From: Planctomicrobium piriforme | GTDB lineage: Bacteria; Planctomycetota; Planctomycetia; Planctomycetales; Planctomycetaceae | DNA: 47,961 nt | Assembly: GCA_945860955.1 (NCBI GenBank) | Contig: CAMATH010000060.1 | Coordinates: 1-47,961 of the forward strand | Direction of reading: 5' to 3' | In this document: piece by piece, positions 17,334 through 26,178 of the stretch | Layout: each line of letters begins with the position of its first letter | Position numbering within the stretch: the first letter of the stretch is position 1 | The notes under the pieces: generated by a model | The model's input: only the letters and a program-made list of their open reading frames with translations | Database searches by the model: none | What the model was told of the DNA's origin: nothing | Made by a program: the position numbers and the translations under genes

Positions 17334-18959
17334 CTACTCGGGAAGTGGCTTCCCGTGGGTTTCCGGTGCCAGCCAGATCACCAAGAGACCAACGATATAC
17401 ACCAGGCTCATCGTGCTGCAAGCGGCGGGGTAGCCACCGGCAACATGGACCCCCACCACGTTGACTCCATTCGGAAACATCCCAGTGAGTACGCCCGCCT
17501 GCAAGGCACCGATCGCAGCGAGAATTCGACCAAAGTTGAATCCGAAACCTTGGCCGGTTGCTCGGACCGCGGTTCCAAACAATTCCGGCAGGTAGAGCGG
17601 AAGCCAGCCATAGAATGACGCGGTCGTGGCCCCCAGCAGGAACACGGAAAACAGGAACATATTGTCGTACGCCGAGTTGCCGATGTAGAACCACAACGAC
17701 GCGGCCAGCGACGAAAGGCACAGGAAAAAGTAGGTGATACGGCGACCGAACCGGTCCCCCGCGAGGGCGGCGAGAATGGTTCCCACACACGCGCCGGTCG
17801 CCGACCAAATTTGCGTCCATTCCCGGGCCGTGCTGCCGACCTGACTGGTCGTGAGCTTGGCGGCCCAAGCCGACGCCCATTGGGCCGAGGCCCAGGTTCC
17901 CAGCAAGGCGATGCCGGCCAGCATCGCCGCCAGCAACATGCGATTCAAAATCGGTCGCCAAGCAGCGGCATTTCCTCCCGCCAGAGTCGATCGCTGCACG
18001 TAACGGACTACGGGGTAGGTGTATCCCACCGTCGCGATGAGCAGGCCAAACACAATCGACCCGACCCGGACTGCATTCAGGTTTTGCCCGATCATCGACC
18101 CGGGGGAAGTCACACTCCAGTCTTGTGACCACACCAGAATGATCAATGCCGGCCCGACAGCACCAATCAAAACCCCCAGCAGATCACCAGCACGCCAGTT
18201 CGACGTCGCACCGCGATCTTGCTCGTGCTGCCATTTCTCCGATTCGGGCACAAACAATCGAAAAAAGAACGTGAGCAGTGCGGGGGTGGTTCCCAGAATC
18301 ATCAACAGCCGCCAACCCTTAAAGGCGACCAGAGACGCGACCGTCTCCGGCGACAGTCCGGCATTTGTCAGTGTCTGCCCGACACCGGTCAGGATCGACA
18401 TCAGACCCAAACCGACAAACCCCACGAGCATGTAGCCGACATTGGCCGCAGCACCAATCAGACCGGCCATCAGTCCGCGGGAGCGATTGGGCCAGACTTC
18501 CATCACCAGCGCCACACCGAGCGCCCATTCGCCACCCATTCCCAGCGAGGCGATGAACCGCAGGATCGCCAATTGCAGGGGCGTCTGGGCAAAGCCACAA
18601 CAGCCGGTGAAGATCGCGTAGGTCAAGACCGACAACGACATCGCGCGAACCCGACCGATGCGGTCTCCCAGCCAGCCAAACAGTACGCCGCCGGTCGCCG
18701 CTCCGACCAGAAACATCGCGATCACGATCCCAAAGTAAAGCCCGATCGTCCCTTCCTGTTGCGGGGTGGGGGTCGTGCCGAACTGCAACAGATCCTGAAT
18801 GGCCGACCGCCCGACCATTGAAAACAACCCCATCTCGGCCCCGTCAAACAGCCAGCCCAACAGGGCGGCGACCAAGGCCATCCAGCGACCAAAGGCCGAG
18901 ATCCCCGTGGACGGAGTACCCGGAACGGCGGACGGGTTCGGAAGGGGTGCGGTTGTCAT
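17334..18959 (-). CDS. Major facilitator superfamily transporter
   Basis: This 541-residue carrier has about twelve hydrophobic helices in two halves. The inter-helix 2-3 motif GWLGDRIGRVRAM and its second-half counterpart ALAGDRFGRRITYF are standard MFS markers. FIASLGMGGEWALGVALVMEVWP resembles the sugar/organic-acid:H+ symporter branch. An extended loop between helices ~6 and 7 and extra hydrophobic segments explain the length. The ATG overlaps the TGA of the upstream symporter gene (ATGA), so the two carriers are translationally coupled. The substrate cannot be read from the sequence. Confidence 0.9.
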   Translation of the reverse strand: MTTAPLPNPSAVPGTPSTGISAFGRWMALVAALLGWLFDGAEMGLFSMVGRSAIQDLLQFGTTPTPQQEGTIGLYFGIVIAMFLVGAATGGVLFGWLGDRIGRVRAMSLSVLTYAIFTGCCGFAQTPLQLAILRFIASLGMGGEWALGVALVMEVWPNRSRGLMAGLIGAAANVGYMLVGFVGLGLMSILTGVGQTLTNAGLSPETVASLVAFKGWRLLMILGTTPALLTFFFRLFVPESEKWQHEQDRGATSNWRAGDLLGVLIGAVGPALIILVWSQDWSVTSPGSMIGQNLNAVRVGSIVFGLLIATVGYTYPVVRYVQRSTLAGGNAAAWRPILNRMLLAAMLAGIALLGTWASAQWASAWAAKLTTSQVGSTAREWTQIWSATGACVGTILAALAGDRFGRRITYFFLCLSSLAASLWFYIGNSAYDNMFLFSVFLLGATTASFYGWLPLYLPELFGTAVRATGQGFGFNFGRILAAIGALQAGVLTGMFPNGVNVVGVHVAGGYPAACSTMSLVYIVGLLVIWLAPETHGKPLPE

Positions 18960-20806
18960 GCGGGTTTTTCCGTCAGCTTGGGTTCAACGTCGAACAATCG
19001 CGATACGGTCTCGGCCGGCGGTGGCGTGGTACTCAGGCTGATCACAACTCCCGCGATCAACGAAACGGCCAGCCCCCAAATCAGGGGATCGACTCCCAGC
19101 AGAAAATACGGTCGGAACGCAGAGGCGGCTCCGATGTTCTGTTCGCCAAAACCTTGCGAGCCCAGAATGTACAGCATCACCATCGTCCCGGCTCCGCCCA
19201 GCATCGAGGCGATCATCCCGGCGACTGTCGCCCGTCTCCAAAATGCCAGCATGATCGCCGGGATGCAGAATGTCGCCGCGGCCCCCGTTCCGCTGAACAC
19301 CACAATCACCTGCAAGTATGCCACCGGGCGAATATTCGCCAGAATCGCGATCACCCCCACGCCGATCATCACCATGTACGACATCCGCCGCAGCGTTTGT
19401 TGCGGGGCGTGGGGATTGATGAAGCGCTGGTAGACGTCGCGCACCAGGCCGGAAGCGATCACCACCAGATACGAACTGACCGTCGCCATGACGGCACCGA
19501 ACGGCGCCGCCAGAATCAGGCCGGCGATCAGTGAACCCCCCGGGAGATCCTTCGTCGTAAAGATCGATAGCTCGGGAATAATCGAATCGGTCTTGCCGGC
19601 CGGCAGATCGATGAGTGCCCGACCGCAGATGCAAATCACCACCAGCGGCAGATAGATCATCAGGTTGTAGCCCGCCAGCAGGTAAATCGACCTGCGGATC
19701 ACTCCGGTCGACTTCCCCGCCATAATCCGGACCATGCCGGCCGGCGACCCAACCCCCGAATAGACCCAGACCCAGAAGAACGAAAACGCGAGGCTCACGG
19801 GGAGAAATTGCCGCCCCATTCCGGTGGGATCATAACCTGGACCATAGGCGTAGGTCGGCCCGAGTTTCGCCACAGCCGCCGTCGTCGCCGCTTCAGGACC
19901 ACCCGTAGCGCTGACCACCAGAACCAGAAGCAGCATCACTCCGACCAGCATCATCACGCTCTGGAACAGGTCGGTCCAGACCGCCGCCAGGAAACCTCCC
20001 AACAACGTGTAACTGACCACCGTCAGTGTGAAGACCCCCAGTCCAATCAGGTAATGCCAATCGAGTTGCTCGGCGGCCCCGACGATCGCGACCGCATGCT
20101 GTTTGACTCCCTCTTCGGACAGAACTTTCGACAGTTCCGCGCGCAGATCCTTTTCGGAATCAAATCCCTTGTCGTCGAGTGCCACCAGCTTCTCGACGGT
20201 CTCGGCGGGGACTCCGCGATCCTTCAGCGATTCCCGCGCGTTGGTTGTCAGCTTGAAGGCGGGAAGGTCTTCCGAAAGCCCTCGGGAATCTGACCCCGGC
20301 CACGAATGCTTCATGACGACGGCCCCCGCTTTGAACTGCGCCACCATCATGAACGACATGTAGAACATGATCAGAAGCGAAGCGAGCAGGCCGAGCATGG
20401 GGCTGTCGAACCGCGACCGAAACAGGTCGGGAACGGTGATCGCCCCAGTTCGACGGGAGAGATGGGCCATGCGTTTCCCCAGAATGCCGAACCCGGTGAT
20501 CGGCACCACCATATAGCCACAGATCCACAACGCGACGACCCAGCCGTGGGAATACACCAGCGACGGAAACCCCATGAAGGTTCCGCCGGATTGTACGGTG
20601 GCGGTGAGGGCGAGCGCCCAAGCACCCAGCCCCCGGTTCCCCAGGAAAAACCCCTTCATGAAGCTGCTTTTTTGCATCGCCTTATTGGCGAGCCAGCCGA
20701 TCCACATCGAGGCGACAATGAAAACCACAAGCGCCGCCAGCGTTCCAAAGTCGGAAGGCTGAGTCGTCTTGACAGCGAACAGCGGGAGCGAGATCAAATG
20801 GTTCAT
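18956..20806 (-). CDS. Sodium:solute symporter family protein with an extra soluble insertion
   Basis: The 616-residue product starts at ATG 20806 (MNHLISLPLF), 4 bp after the stop of the small membrane gene upstream. About 13 hydrophobic segments fit the SSS family (PutP/PanF-like), with FFLGNRGLGAWAL, VTATVQ-like TATVQSGGTF and YTLLGGFLAAVWTDLFQ as family blocks. Residues ~166-248 are a hydrophilic, mostly helical insertion (ARESLKDRGVPAETVEKL, LRAELSKVLSEEGVKQ) between two membrane helices. That insertion is unusual for the family. It probably imports a small organic anion with Na+, working with the adjacent 100-residue partner. Confidence 0.9.
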   Translation of the reverse strand: MNHLISLPLFAVKTTQPSDFGTLAALVVFIVASMWIGWLANKAMQKSSFMKGFFLGNRGLGAWALALTATVQSGGTFMGFPSLVYSHGWVVALWICGYMVVPITGFGILGKRMAHLSRRTGAITVPDLFRSRFDSPMLGLLASLLIMFYMSFMMVAQFKAGAVVMKHSWPGSDSRGLSEDLPAFKLTTNARESLKDRGVPAETVEKLVALDDKGFDSEKDLRAELSKVLSEEGVKQHAVAIVGAAEQLDWHYLIGLGVFTLTVVSYTLLGGFLAAVWTDLFQSVMMLVGVMLLLVLVVSATGGPEAATTAAVAKLGPTYAYGPGYDPTGMGRQFLPVSLAFSFFWVWVYSGVGSPAGMVRIMAGKSTGVIRRSIYLLAGYNLMIYLPLVVICICGRALIDLPAGKTDSIIPELSIFTTKDLPGGSLIAGLILAAPFGAVMATVSSYLVVIASGLVRDVYQRFINPHAPQQTLRRMSYMVMIGVGVIAILANIRPVAYLQVIVVFSGTGAAATFCIPAIMLAFWRRATVAGMIASMLGGAGTMVMLYILGSQGFGEQNIGAASAFRPYFLLGVDPLIWGLAVSLIAGVVISLSTTPPPAETVSRLFDVEPKLTEKPA

Positions 20807-20810
20807 CGGG

Positions 20811-21113
20811 TCAACCCCCCAGTCCGAGTTCGTCTTCCTGCTCGGGCAGTTCTTCGCCCAGATCTTCATCACACATGAAGGTCGCCCCGAACCACAGCGA
20901 GATCGCGCTGCAGACCACCCACGGAGTCAACACCCCCCAGAAAACCCAGTCCGGAAATCCGAGAACGAATTTCAAATCCTCGGCGGACCGGCCATAACCA
21001 AACTGGGAACAGTACCCGATGGTGTAGGTCAGGGCGGCCAGCCAGATGCCAAACACCACCCACGCCTCTCGGCGGGCACTGCGAACTGCAGGATCTTCGT
21101 TTGAGGTAGTCAT
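20811..21113 (-). CDS. Small membrane protein, DUF997/YhdT-like symporter partner
   Basis: The 100-residue product starts at ATG 21113 (MTTSNEDPAV). Two hydrophobic helices (VVFGIWLAALTYTIGY and WGVLTPWVVCSAISLWF) are joined by a short loop, and the protein ends in an acidic tail (DEDLGEELPEQEDELG). Small two-helix proteins of this kind (YhdT next to PanF) are typically encoded directly upstream of sodium:solute symporters, exactly as here. It is presumed to be an accessory subunit or stabiliser of the transporter. Confidence 0.78.
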   Translation of the reverse strand: MTTSNEDPAVRSARREAWVVFGIWLAALTYTIGYCSQFGYGRSAEDLKFVLGFPDWVFWGVLTPWVVCSAISLWFGATFMCDEDLGEELPEQEDELGLGG

Positions 21114-21187
21114 GATGCGGCATCCTAACCAAGACTCGAACCGTTGTGTACCGACCCATCGAAAAGAACGCATGTCAGAACTGGTGT

Positions 21188-21214
21188 TTGCCAATTCCGG
21201 GGGATTGCTAGAAT
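21188..21214 (+). promoter_or_regulatory. Candidate extended -10 promoter for the acyltransferase gene
   Basis: TTGCCA (21188-21193) and TAGAAT (21209-21214) are separated by 15 bp, and the -10 is preceded by TGC, giving an extended -10. The ATG follows 32 bp downstream. Confidence 0.4.
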
Positions 21215-21246
21215 CCCCGCCCTCACTGTTCCATCGGGAAAGCACT

Positions 21247-21981
21247 ATGAGAATTCGCAGCCGACTGCTGACGGTCGTGGCTGGCTGGACCGCCGCCGTG
21301 GTGTTTCGGGCCTTGGCCCGCACGATGAAATTCGAATTCGTCGCCGACGAACCGGGTCTCGACCCTTCCGGCACCACGCAGCATCCGTACATCTACGCGT
21401 TGTGGCACGACCAGATCCTTCCGCCTCTCGCAAGGCACGCGCTCACCCAGCCCCCGGCGGCGGCGCTTGTCAGCAAACACCAGGATGGATCGTACCTCAC
21501 CGAATTCATGCAGCGGAGCGGCATTCGTGCCGTCCGCGGCTCGACCGCACGCGGCGGCGACCAGGCGTTGCGGGAACTACTCCACGTGCCCGACAACTGC
21601 AACATTTTTATCACTCCCGACGGACCGCGCGGGCCACACCATCAGTTGAAATCGGGAGTGGTCTATCTGGCGTCGCGGTCGGGCCGACCGATCATTCCGG
21701 TCGTCAGCGCGGTCCCGAAGTCGCGCTACTGGAACGGCAGTTGGACGGGACTCGTGATCCCGAACCTGTTCTCCACCTGCTATTTCCGAATCGGCCGCCC
21801 ATACGTCGTTCCCGCGAATGCCACCCGCGAAGAACTGGACCACCACCTCGCGAATCTGCAGCGCGAAATGGAACGGCTCGAAGCCGATATCAATCAGATC
21901 CTCTCCACCTGCGGGCACGCCACGATCATGAAGTTCGAACCGAAAGCCCACCCCAAGCCGCAAAAACGCAAAGCCGCGTAA
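21247..21981 (+). CDS. DUF374 / lysophospholipid acyltransferase-like protein
   Basis: The 244-residue protein starts at ATG 21247, preceded by GGGAAAG; an in-frame ATG at 21172 is less likely. The N-terminal hydrophobic segment (LLTVVAGWTAAVVFRALA) anchors it to the membrane. YIYALWHDQILPPLA holds the His-Asp pair of an HX4D-like acyltransferase site, and IFITPDGPRGPHHQLKSGVVYLA is the DUF374 substrate block. Members are thought to acylate lipid A or a related lipid; the exact acceptor is unknown. A basic Lys/Pro-rich tail ends the protein. It is divergent from the transporter operon. Confidence 0.85.
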   Translation: MRIRSRLLTVVAGWTAAVVFRALARTMKFEFVADEPGLDPSGTTQHPYIYALWHDQILPPLARHALTQPPAAALVSKHQDGSYLTEFMQRSGIRAVRGSTARGGDQALRELLHVPDNCNIFITPDGPRGPHHQLKSGVVYLASRSGRPIIPVVSAVPKSRYWNGSWTGLVIPNLFSTCYFRIGRPYVVPANATREELDHHLANLQREMERLEADINQILSTCGHATIMKFEPKAHPKPQKRKAA

Positions 21982-22008
21982 AGCTGTGCGATTTCGGCGA
22001 ACCGTCAA

Positions 22009-22044
22009 CACGAAAAGGGAGTGCGGGTTTCAACCCACACTCCC
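22009..22044 (-). terminator. Rho-independent terminator for mreBC (minus strand)
   Basis: A stem of GGGAGTG...CACTCCC, continuing as GGGTT/AACCC with one mismatch and a 2-nt loop, spans 22017-22044. On the minus strand it is followed by TTTT (22016-22013). It sits between the convergent acyltransferase gene and mreC and may stop transcripts from both sides. Confidence 0.6.
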
Positions 22045-22203
22045 TCGCCCAAACGTCATCACCACACGGGGTAAAGCAGTCGGGCGACGTCAACGATCCG
22101 GGCGGTCAGATCTTCGCTGAGAACCCGTCCACGATCTCAACAAAGTATTTGTCTTTTTCAACGTCTTTTCCGAATTCTCGATTAGTCGCCGACCGGAATT
22201 CCG

Positions 22204-23169
22204 TCAATTCGCCAGCACGCGTTCCCGGTTCACATTCAGCCGCAAAACCTGAACCCGATCGCGGCGACTGGTCACCGCGGCGGGTGCCACGGCCACCGTC
22301 CACTCCCTGGCCGCCGGCTCCAGTTCGGCCCGCACCACCCGACCGTAGTACATCGGCAAGCGCAAGACGCCATCGGTGCCGCTGGTATAGACTTCGTCTC
22401 CCACGGCGATCGGTTCGGTCACGTGCTTCAAGAGGCAACCGCTGGCACCATCGCCAACCAGTGTCCCCTCCGCGATCACTTCCAATCCGCGTTCGGTCCG
22501 TCTCGCGACACGAGCCCGCCCACTGAAGTCGGCGTCGGTGACACGTCGAACCGTGCTGGTATGTCGTCCCACGTCGGCGATTTTCCCGACCACCACACGT
22601 CCGGCGTAGATCGCGTCTCCCGAATGAATCTCGCCCGATTCCCCCTGATCGATCAGGGACAGTTCACTTTGCAAAACGATTGCCGACTCCGTCAGACCAG
22701 CCGCGGAACCGACCGAGAGCAACCCTTTTTCCCGAACCAGAGTCGAAACCCCTTCCCCCAGCCAGTTCGCCTCGATCAATTCAGGAATCAACAACGGTTT
22801 CGACGGAGTCGCCTTGGGGCGGCGACCGTACTCCTCGGCGATCGCCACGCGTTCCCGCAGGTCCGCCAGTTCCAACTCGAGTTGACGGTTGCGGGTCGCC
22901 AGTGCCGTTCGGGAGTCATCAGGTGATTCGTCGGAATCGTCCGCTGACGGCGGCCGTCGAGCGCTCCAGGAATTCTCAATCGACGCCACACAGATTCGCA
23001 CGACGTTCTGGGCGGGAGCCAGAGTGTCGCGGACCAGCGACCGTATTTTGCCGACCAGGTCGACCGGGGCCAGATTGAGCGCGCAAGCGCCAAATATCAA
23101 CCCGACCGCGAGTGCGAGGGGAAAACGCGTCGAGACCGGTTGGGGATCACGCCCCACGTCACGCCGCAT
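22204..23169 (-). CDS. mreC: Rod shape-determining protein MreC
   Basis: This 321-residue protein has a short cytoplasmic tail, one membrane helix (LALAVGLIFGACALNLAPV) and a coiled-coil segment (ALATRNRQLELELADLRERV) before the beta-rich MreC core (LSVGSAAGLTESAIVL, DAIYAGRVVVGKIADVG, VYTSGTDGVLR). It links MreB filaments to periplasmic wall-synthesis enzymes. ATG 23169 is preceded by AAGGAG at ideal spacing and lies inside the last 11 bp of mreB, so the pair is translationally coupled. The acidic linker (SADDSDESPDDS) is longer than in E. coli. MreD is not found downstream. Confidence 0.92.
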   Translation of the reverse strand: MRRDVGRDPQPVSTRFPLALAVGLIFGACALNLAPVDLVGKIRSLVRDTLAPAQNVVRICVASIENSWSARRPPSADDSDESPDDSRTALATRNRQLELELADLRERVAIAEEYGRRPKATPSKPLLIPELIEANWLGEGVSTLVREKGLLSVGSAAGLTESAIVLQSELSLIDQGESGEIHSGDAIYAGRVVVGKIADVGRHTSTVRRVTDADFSGRARVARRTERGLEVIAEGTLVGDGASGCLLKHVTEPIAVGDEVYTSGTDGVLRLPMYYGRVVRAELEPAAREWTVAVAPAAVTSRRDRVQVLRLNVNRERVLAN

Positions 23170-24208
23170 CGTGAACTCCTTCGAGACTGTCACGCCATTC
23201 CACCAGGTGGTCCAGGCAGATCGACGCTCCCCGCGCCACAGTGGTCAACGGCTGGGAATCGACCCGCACCGGAACATTGAGCTGTTCCGATAGAAACTGA
23301 TCGAGCCCCCGCAACAACGCCCCCCCACCCGACAGGACGACGCCGTTGTCGACCAGGTCGGCCACCAGTTCGGGATCGCACTGCTCGATCACCTGTTTGA
23401 GGCAGTTGAGAATCGCCCCGAGCGGCTCACGCAGTGCTTCGCGAATCTCTTCACTGGTGATGATCGCCTTGCGCGGGACACCGCTGGCCGTGTCCCGCCC
23501 CCGGACCTCGGCGGTCAACTCCTGATCGAGCGGTGCGACGCTCCCGATTTCGAGTTTGAGCTGCTCGGCCGTGGGGAGACCGATTTTGAGCGCGAAGTTC
23601 TGTTTGAGGTATTCGACAATCGCGTCGTCCATCTCGTCGCCGGCGATGCGAATGGAACGGGAAGCGACCGCATCCCCCAGGCTGAACACGGCGGCGTCGG
23701 TCGTCCCGCCACCAATGTCACACACCATGCTGGCGAGTGGCTCGCTGATTGGCAGCCCCGCTCCAATCGCGGCGGCGAAGGACTCGGGGATCAGATAAAC
23801 CTCGCCCGCGCCCGCCCGCTCGGCACTGTTGAACACGGCCCGTTTTTCGACCGGTGTGATGCTTCCCGGGACCGCGATCACCAATCGTGGCCGAAAACCA
23901 CCCCGGCTCTGCGAAGCCTTTCGCAAAAAGTACCGGAGCATCGATTCGCACAATTCGAAATCGGTGATCACGCCATCCTGCAAGGGCCGAACGGCGGTGA
24001 TCGAATCGGGGGTCCGACCGAGCATCTGCCGCGCGAGTTTGCCCACCGCGGAACCACGCCCCAGCACCTTACGCGACCCGCGCGCCAGCACCACAACCGA
24101 CGGCTCGTTAAGGACGATACCCCGCCCCTGGACGGCAATCAGGGTATTGGCTGTACCCAAATCAACGGCCAAATCGGGGCAAATCCACCGGCGGAAGGAG
24201 CGGAGCAT
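23159..24208 (-). CDS. mreB: Rod shape-determining protein MreB
   Basis: This 349-residue bacterial actin has phosphate-1 DLAVDLGTANTLI, phosphate-2 VCDIGGGTTDAAVFSLG and adenosine-binding VVLSGGGALLRGLDQFL motifs, all intact. The N-terminus MLRSFRRWICPDLA contains an amphipathic, membrane-binding-like segment. It polymerises under the inner membrane and guides lateral wall synthesis with MreC, encoded directly downstream with an 11-bp overlap. Planctomycetes with peptidoglycan keep mre genes although many lack FtsZ. Confidence 0.95.
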   Translation of the reverse strand: MLRSFRRWICPDLAVDLGTANTLIAVQGRGIVLNEPSVVVLARGSRKVLGRGSAVGKLARQMLGRTPDSITAVRPLQDGVITDFELCESMLRYFLRKASQSRGGFRPRLVIAVPGSITPVEKRAVFNSAERAGAGEVYLIPESFAAAIGAGLPISEPLASMVCDIGGGTTDAAVFSLGDAVASRSIRIAGDEMDDAIVEYLKQNFALKIGLPTAEQLKLEIGSVAPLDQELTAEVRGRDTASGVPRKAIITSEEIREALREPLGAILNCLKQVIEQCDPELVADLVDNGVVLSGGGALLRGLDQFLSEQLNVPVRVDSQPLTTVARGASICLDHLVEWRDSLEGVHDAA

Positions 24209-24653
24209 CCGTGCTGAGTCCGACGCAAAGCGTTGAAAAGACGAGAGTTAGAGGACGCGTTGTAACAGGTGACACGGGACGGACTCAAGACGAACTTGGA
24301 GTGCGGGGCCTTGTCCCCGCCTTCCCTTCATCCTCCCTCGACTTCCAGCAGGCAAAAACGACTCTCGACCGAAATTTTTGATAGACGCACGATCTGGCGT
24401 TGAGTTGCGTTGGGCCGAACGTCTCGGCAGGAAGTCCACCCTGCCCGCTGCGAGATAGTGTGAGGCAGAACGAAAGGCGGGATCGAGATCCCGGACTCCA
24501 TGGAGTCGTTCGTTTCACGATCGGCATCGAGAACGACGTTGGTATACTCTGCGGCACACAGGACGACGCTTCCCACTTGGGTCGGACATTCGCACCTCGA
24601 CCCGATGAAATGCCGTTCCCGTTCGACTCCCTGAAAACTTCGCCCCGGAACGA
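24209..24653. other. Divergent intergenic region upstream of mreB and an esterase gene
   Basis: These 445 bp hold a perfect hairpin GCGGGG-N6-CCCCGC (24303-24320) close to the mreB start, and a promoter candidate for the plus-strand gene at 24540-24548. Overlapping open frames (63-139 codons, minus) show no family features. The distance leaves room for the mreB promoter, which I could not place. Confidence 0.5.
24540..24548 (+). promoter_or_regulatory. Candidate extended -10 box
   Basis: TGG followed by TATACT (24543-24548) forms an extended -10 element about 105 bp before the esterase start. No clear -35 is seen. Confidence 0.3.
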
Positions 24654-25601
24654 ATGATCTCGCATATGTATCGACTCACCACGGTTTGGATTCTTCTGAT
24701 CCACTCATCGCTTTCCGCGGTGTCGCTGGCCGCCGATCCTGTGGTCGTCGACCTGTGGCCGGGAAAAGTGCCCGGCGATGTCGGCATCCCGGGGACCGAA
24801 AACAGCCGAATCTATCAATCCCCGATCCTGGGGGGGCCAACGAAACTGATCACCAATGTCACCCAGCCGACCCTGACGATCTATTCGCCACCCGAGGGGA
24901 AGAATACCGGGACCGCGATGCTGATTTGCCCGGGAGGTGGTTATCATGACCTGTTCTGGGAACTGGAGGGGGAAGAGGTCGCCGAGTGGCTCAATTCGCG
25001 CGGCATGACCGGCGTCATTTTGAAGTACCGTTGTCCCCGCCGACCGGGCGATATCAAAGGCGAACCCCCATTGGGGCCACTCATCGACGCGCAACGGGCG
25101 GTCAGCGTCCTCCGCAGCCGGGCGAAGGAATGGGGTATTGATCCAAACAAGATTGGCATGGTGGGCTTTTCCGCGGGTGGCCACCTGGTGATCGCGACCG
25201 CCACCCGCTTCGAAAAACGCGAATACGAACCCGTCGATCACCACGACGATACGAGCTGTCGGCCCGATTTTGGTGTCGCCTGCTATTCCGGCTATTTGAA
25301 GGCGAAGGACAAGGACGAAATCGCTCCGGGAATTCGTATCCCGGCCAAGACGCCCCCGATTTTCCTGGCGCACGCGTCTGACGACAGTGAAAAAGTCGGC
25401 GGTTCGATCTCCGAACACAGCGCGATCATGTACATCGCGCTCAAGCGGGCCGGCGTCCCCGCAGAACTGCACATTTACGCCAGTGGCAACCACGATTTTG
25501 GCGTCCGACAGAACGACAAGCTCCCGTCCTCGTGGCCGAATCTGTGCATCCGCTGGCTGGAGAGTTATGAATTGTATCGTGGCCGTGAGGCGCGACGGTA
25601 A
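24654..25601 (+). CDS. Secreted alpha/beta hydrolase (BD-FAE / acetyl-xylan-esterase-like)
   Basis: The gene gives 315 residues from ATG 24654; ATG 24666 (MYRLTT) is also possible. A Sec signal ends near SLAA (~26). The fold has the oxyanion segment ICPGGGYHDLFWE, nucleophile elbow GFSAGG (Ser ~173), Asp in FLAHASDD (~241) and His in SGNHDFG (~279), so the catalytic triad is complete. VDLWPGKVPGD near the N-terminus is common in planctomycete secreted esterases that deacetylate or deferuloylate polysaccharides. The substrate is inferred from family only. Confidence 0.87.
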   Translation: MISHMYRLTTVWILLIHSSLSAVSLAADPVVVDLWPGKVPGDVGIPGTENSRIYQSPILGGPTKLITNVTQPTLTIYSPPEGKNTGTAMLICPGGGYHDLFWELEGEEVAEWLNSRGMTGVILKYRCPRRPGDIKGEPPLGPLIDAQRAVSVLRSRAKEWGIDPNKIGMVGFSAGGHLVIATATRFEKREYEPVDHHDDTSCRPDFGVACYSGYLKAKDKDEIAPGIRIPAKTPPIFLAHASDDSEKVGGSISEHSAIMYIALKRAGVPAELHIYASGNHDFGVRQNDKLPSSWPNLCIRWLESYELYRGREARR

Positions 25602-25647
25602 GGATCCGCCTCGGTGACCGTTAACCCCCGTCTGCCCCGCTGATCAC

Positions 25648-26046
25648 TCACCGCGGGTTCGACAGGACACCCTCGACATTGTCCAGCGAAAACGGCCCCT
25701 CCATGACCGAACGCCCCGGGCGCTCTGGATCGCGGCACACCAGCACGAGTTCTCCATGCAGGCTCTCCCGCGCATCGGGGTAGCCGGTCATGCAGCGTCC
25801 ATCATCCAGCCGAACGGTGATCTCGCCGGTTTCGTCGATGCCGGTCAGTTCCGGACTCACAAGTTCGGGAAATCGGCTCCACGCCCAGAACCAGAGTGTC
25901 TTGTTCGGGTCCACCTTGCCGGCGACATCGGTCCATTCCTGCTCCGCCTGCAGCAACTCCTTGCGGGAGGCCGATTGGCACCAGGGTTTTAGGATCTGAT
26001 CGATCCATGCGCGTCGCGAAGCGGCGAGTTCTTGAAAAGTCTTCAT
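25648..26046 (-). CDS. Small hypothetical protein
   Basis: The 132-residue protein starts at ATG 26046 (MKTFQELAASRR). It has no signal peptide or membrane segment. An N-terminal helix-rich half rich in Trp (AWIDQILKPWCQSA, TLWFWAWSRFPELV) precedes a beta-rich half (GEITVRLDDGRCMTGYP, GELVLVCRDP). I do not recognise a family. The composition and codon use match neighbours, and the gene sits between a convergent esterase and a divergent carrier, so it is probably real. Confidence 0.7.
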   Translation of the reverse strand: MKTFQELAASRRAWIDQILKPWCQSASRKELLQAEQEWTDVAGKVDPNKTLWFWAWSRFPELVSPELTGIDETGEITVRLDDGRCMTGYPDARESLHGELVLVCRDPERPGRSVMEGPFSLDNVEGVLSNPR

Positions 26047-26096
26047 CGTGCCGGAATTGTAATGAAGTTCGAATTGTGACGCATATCGTGGGCCGC

Positions 26097-26124
26097 TTGA
26101 CTGTCGCTTTCCACCGGTTACGCT
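26097..26124 (+). promoter_or_regulatory. Candidate promoter of the SLC13-type carrier gene
   Basis: TTGACT (26097-26102) and a weak TACGCT (26119-26124) are 16 bp apart, with the ATG 54 bp further on. Only the -35 is close to consensus. Confidence 0.3.
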
Positions 26125-26178
26125 GGCCCGAGACACCCCCTGTGCCCATGTTCCCGCGATCCGTCGCAGAGTCCACGC

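Noticed and set aside
17281-18132. Upstream extension of the beta-RFAP synthase frame to 609 codons
   Set aside because: The extension lies antiparallel in frame terms over the MFS gene 3' half and has no homology; the family is ~320 residues.
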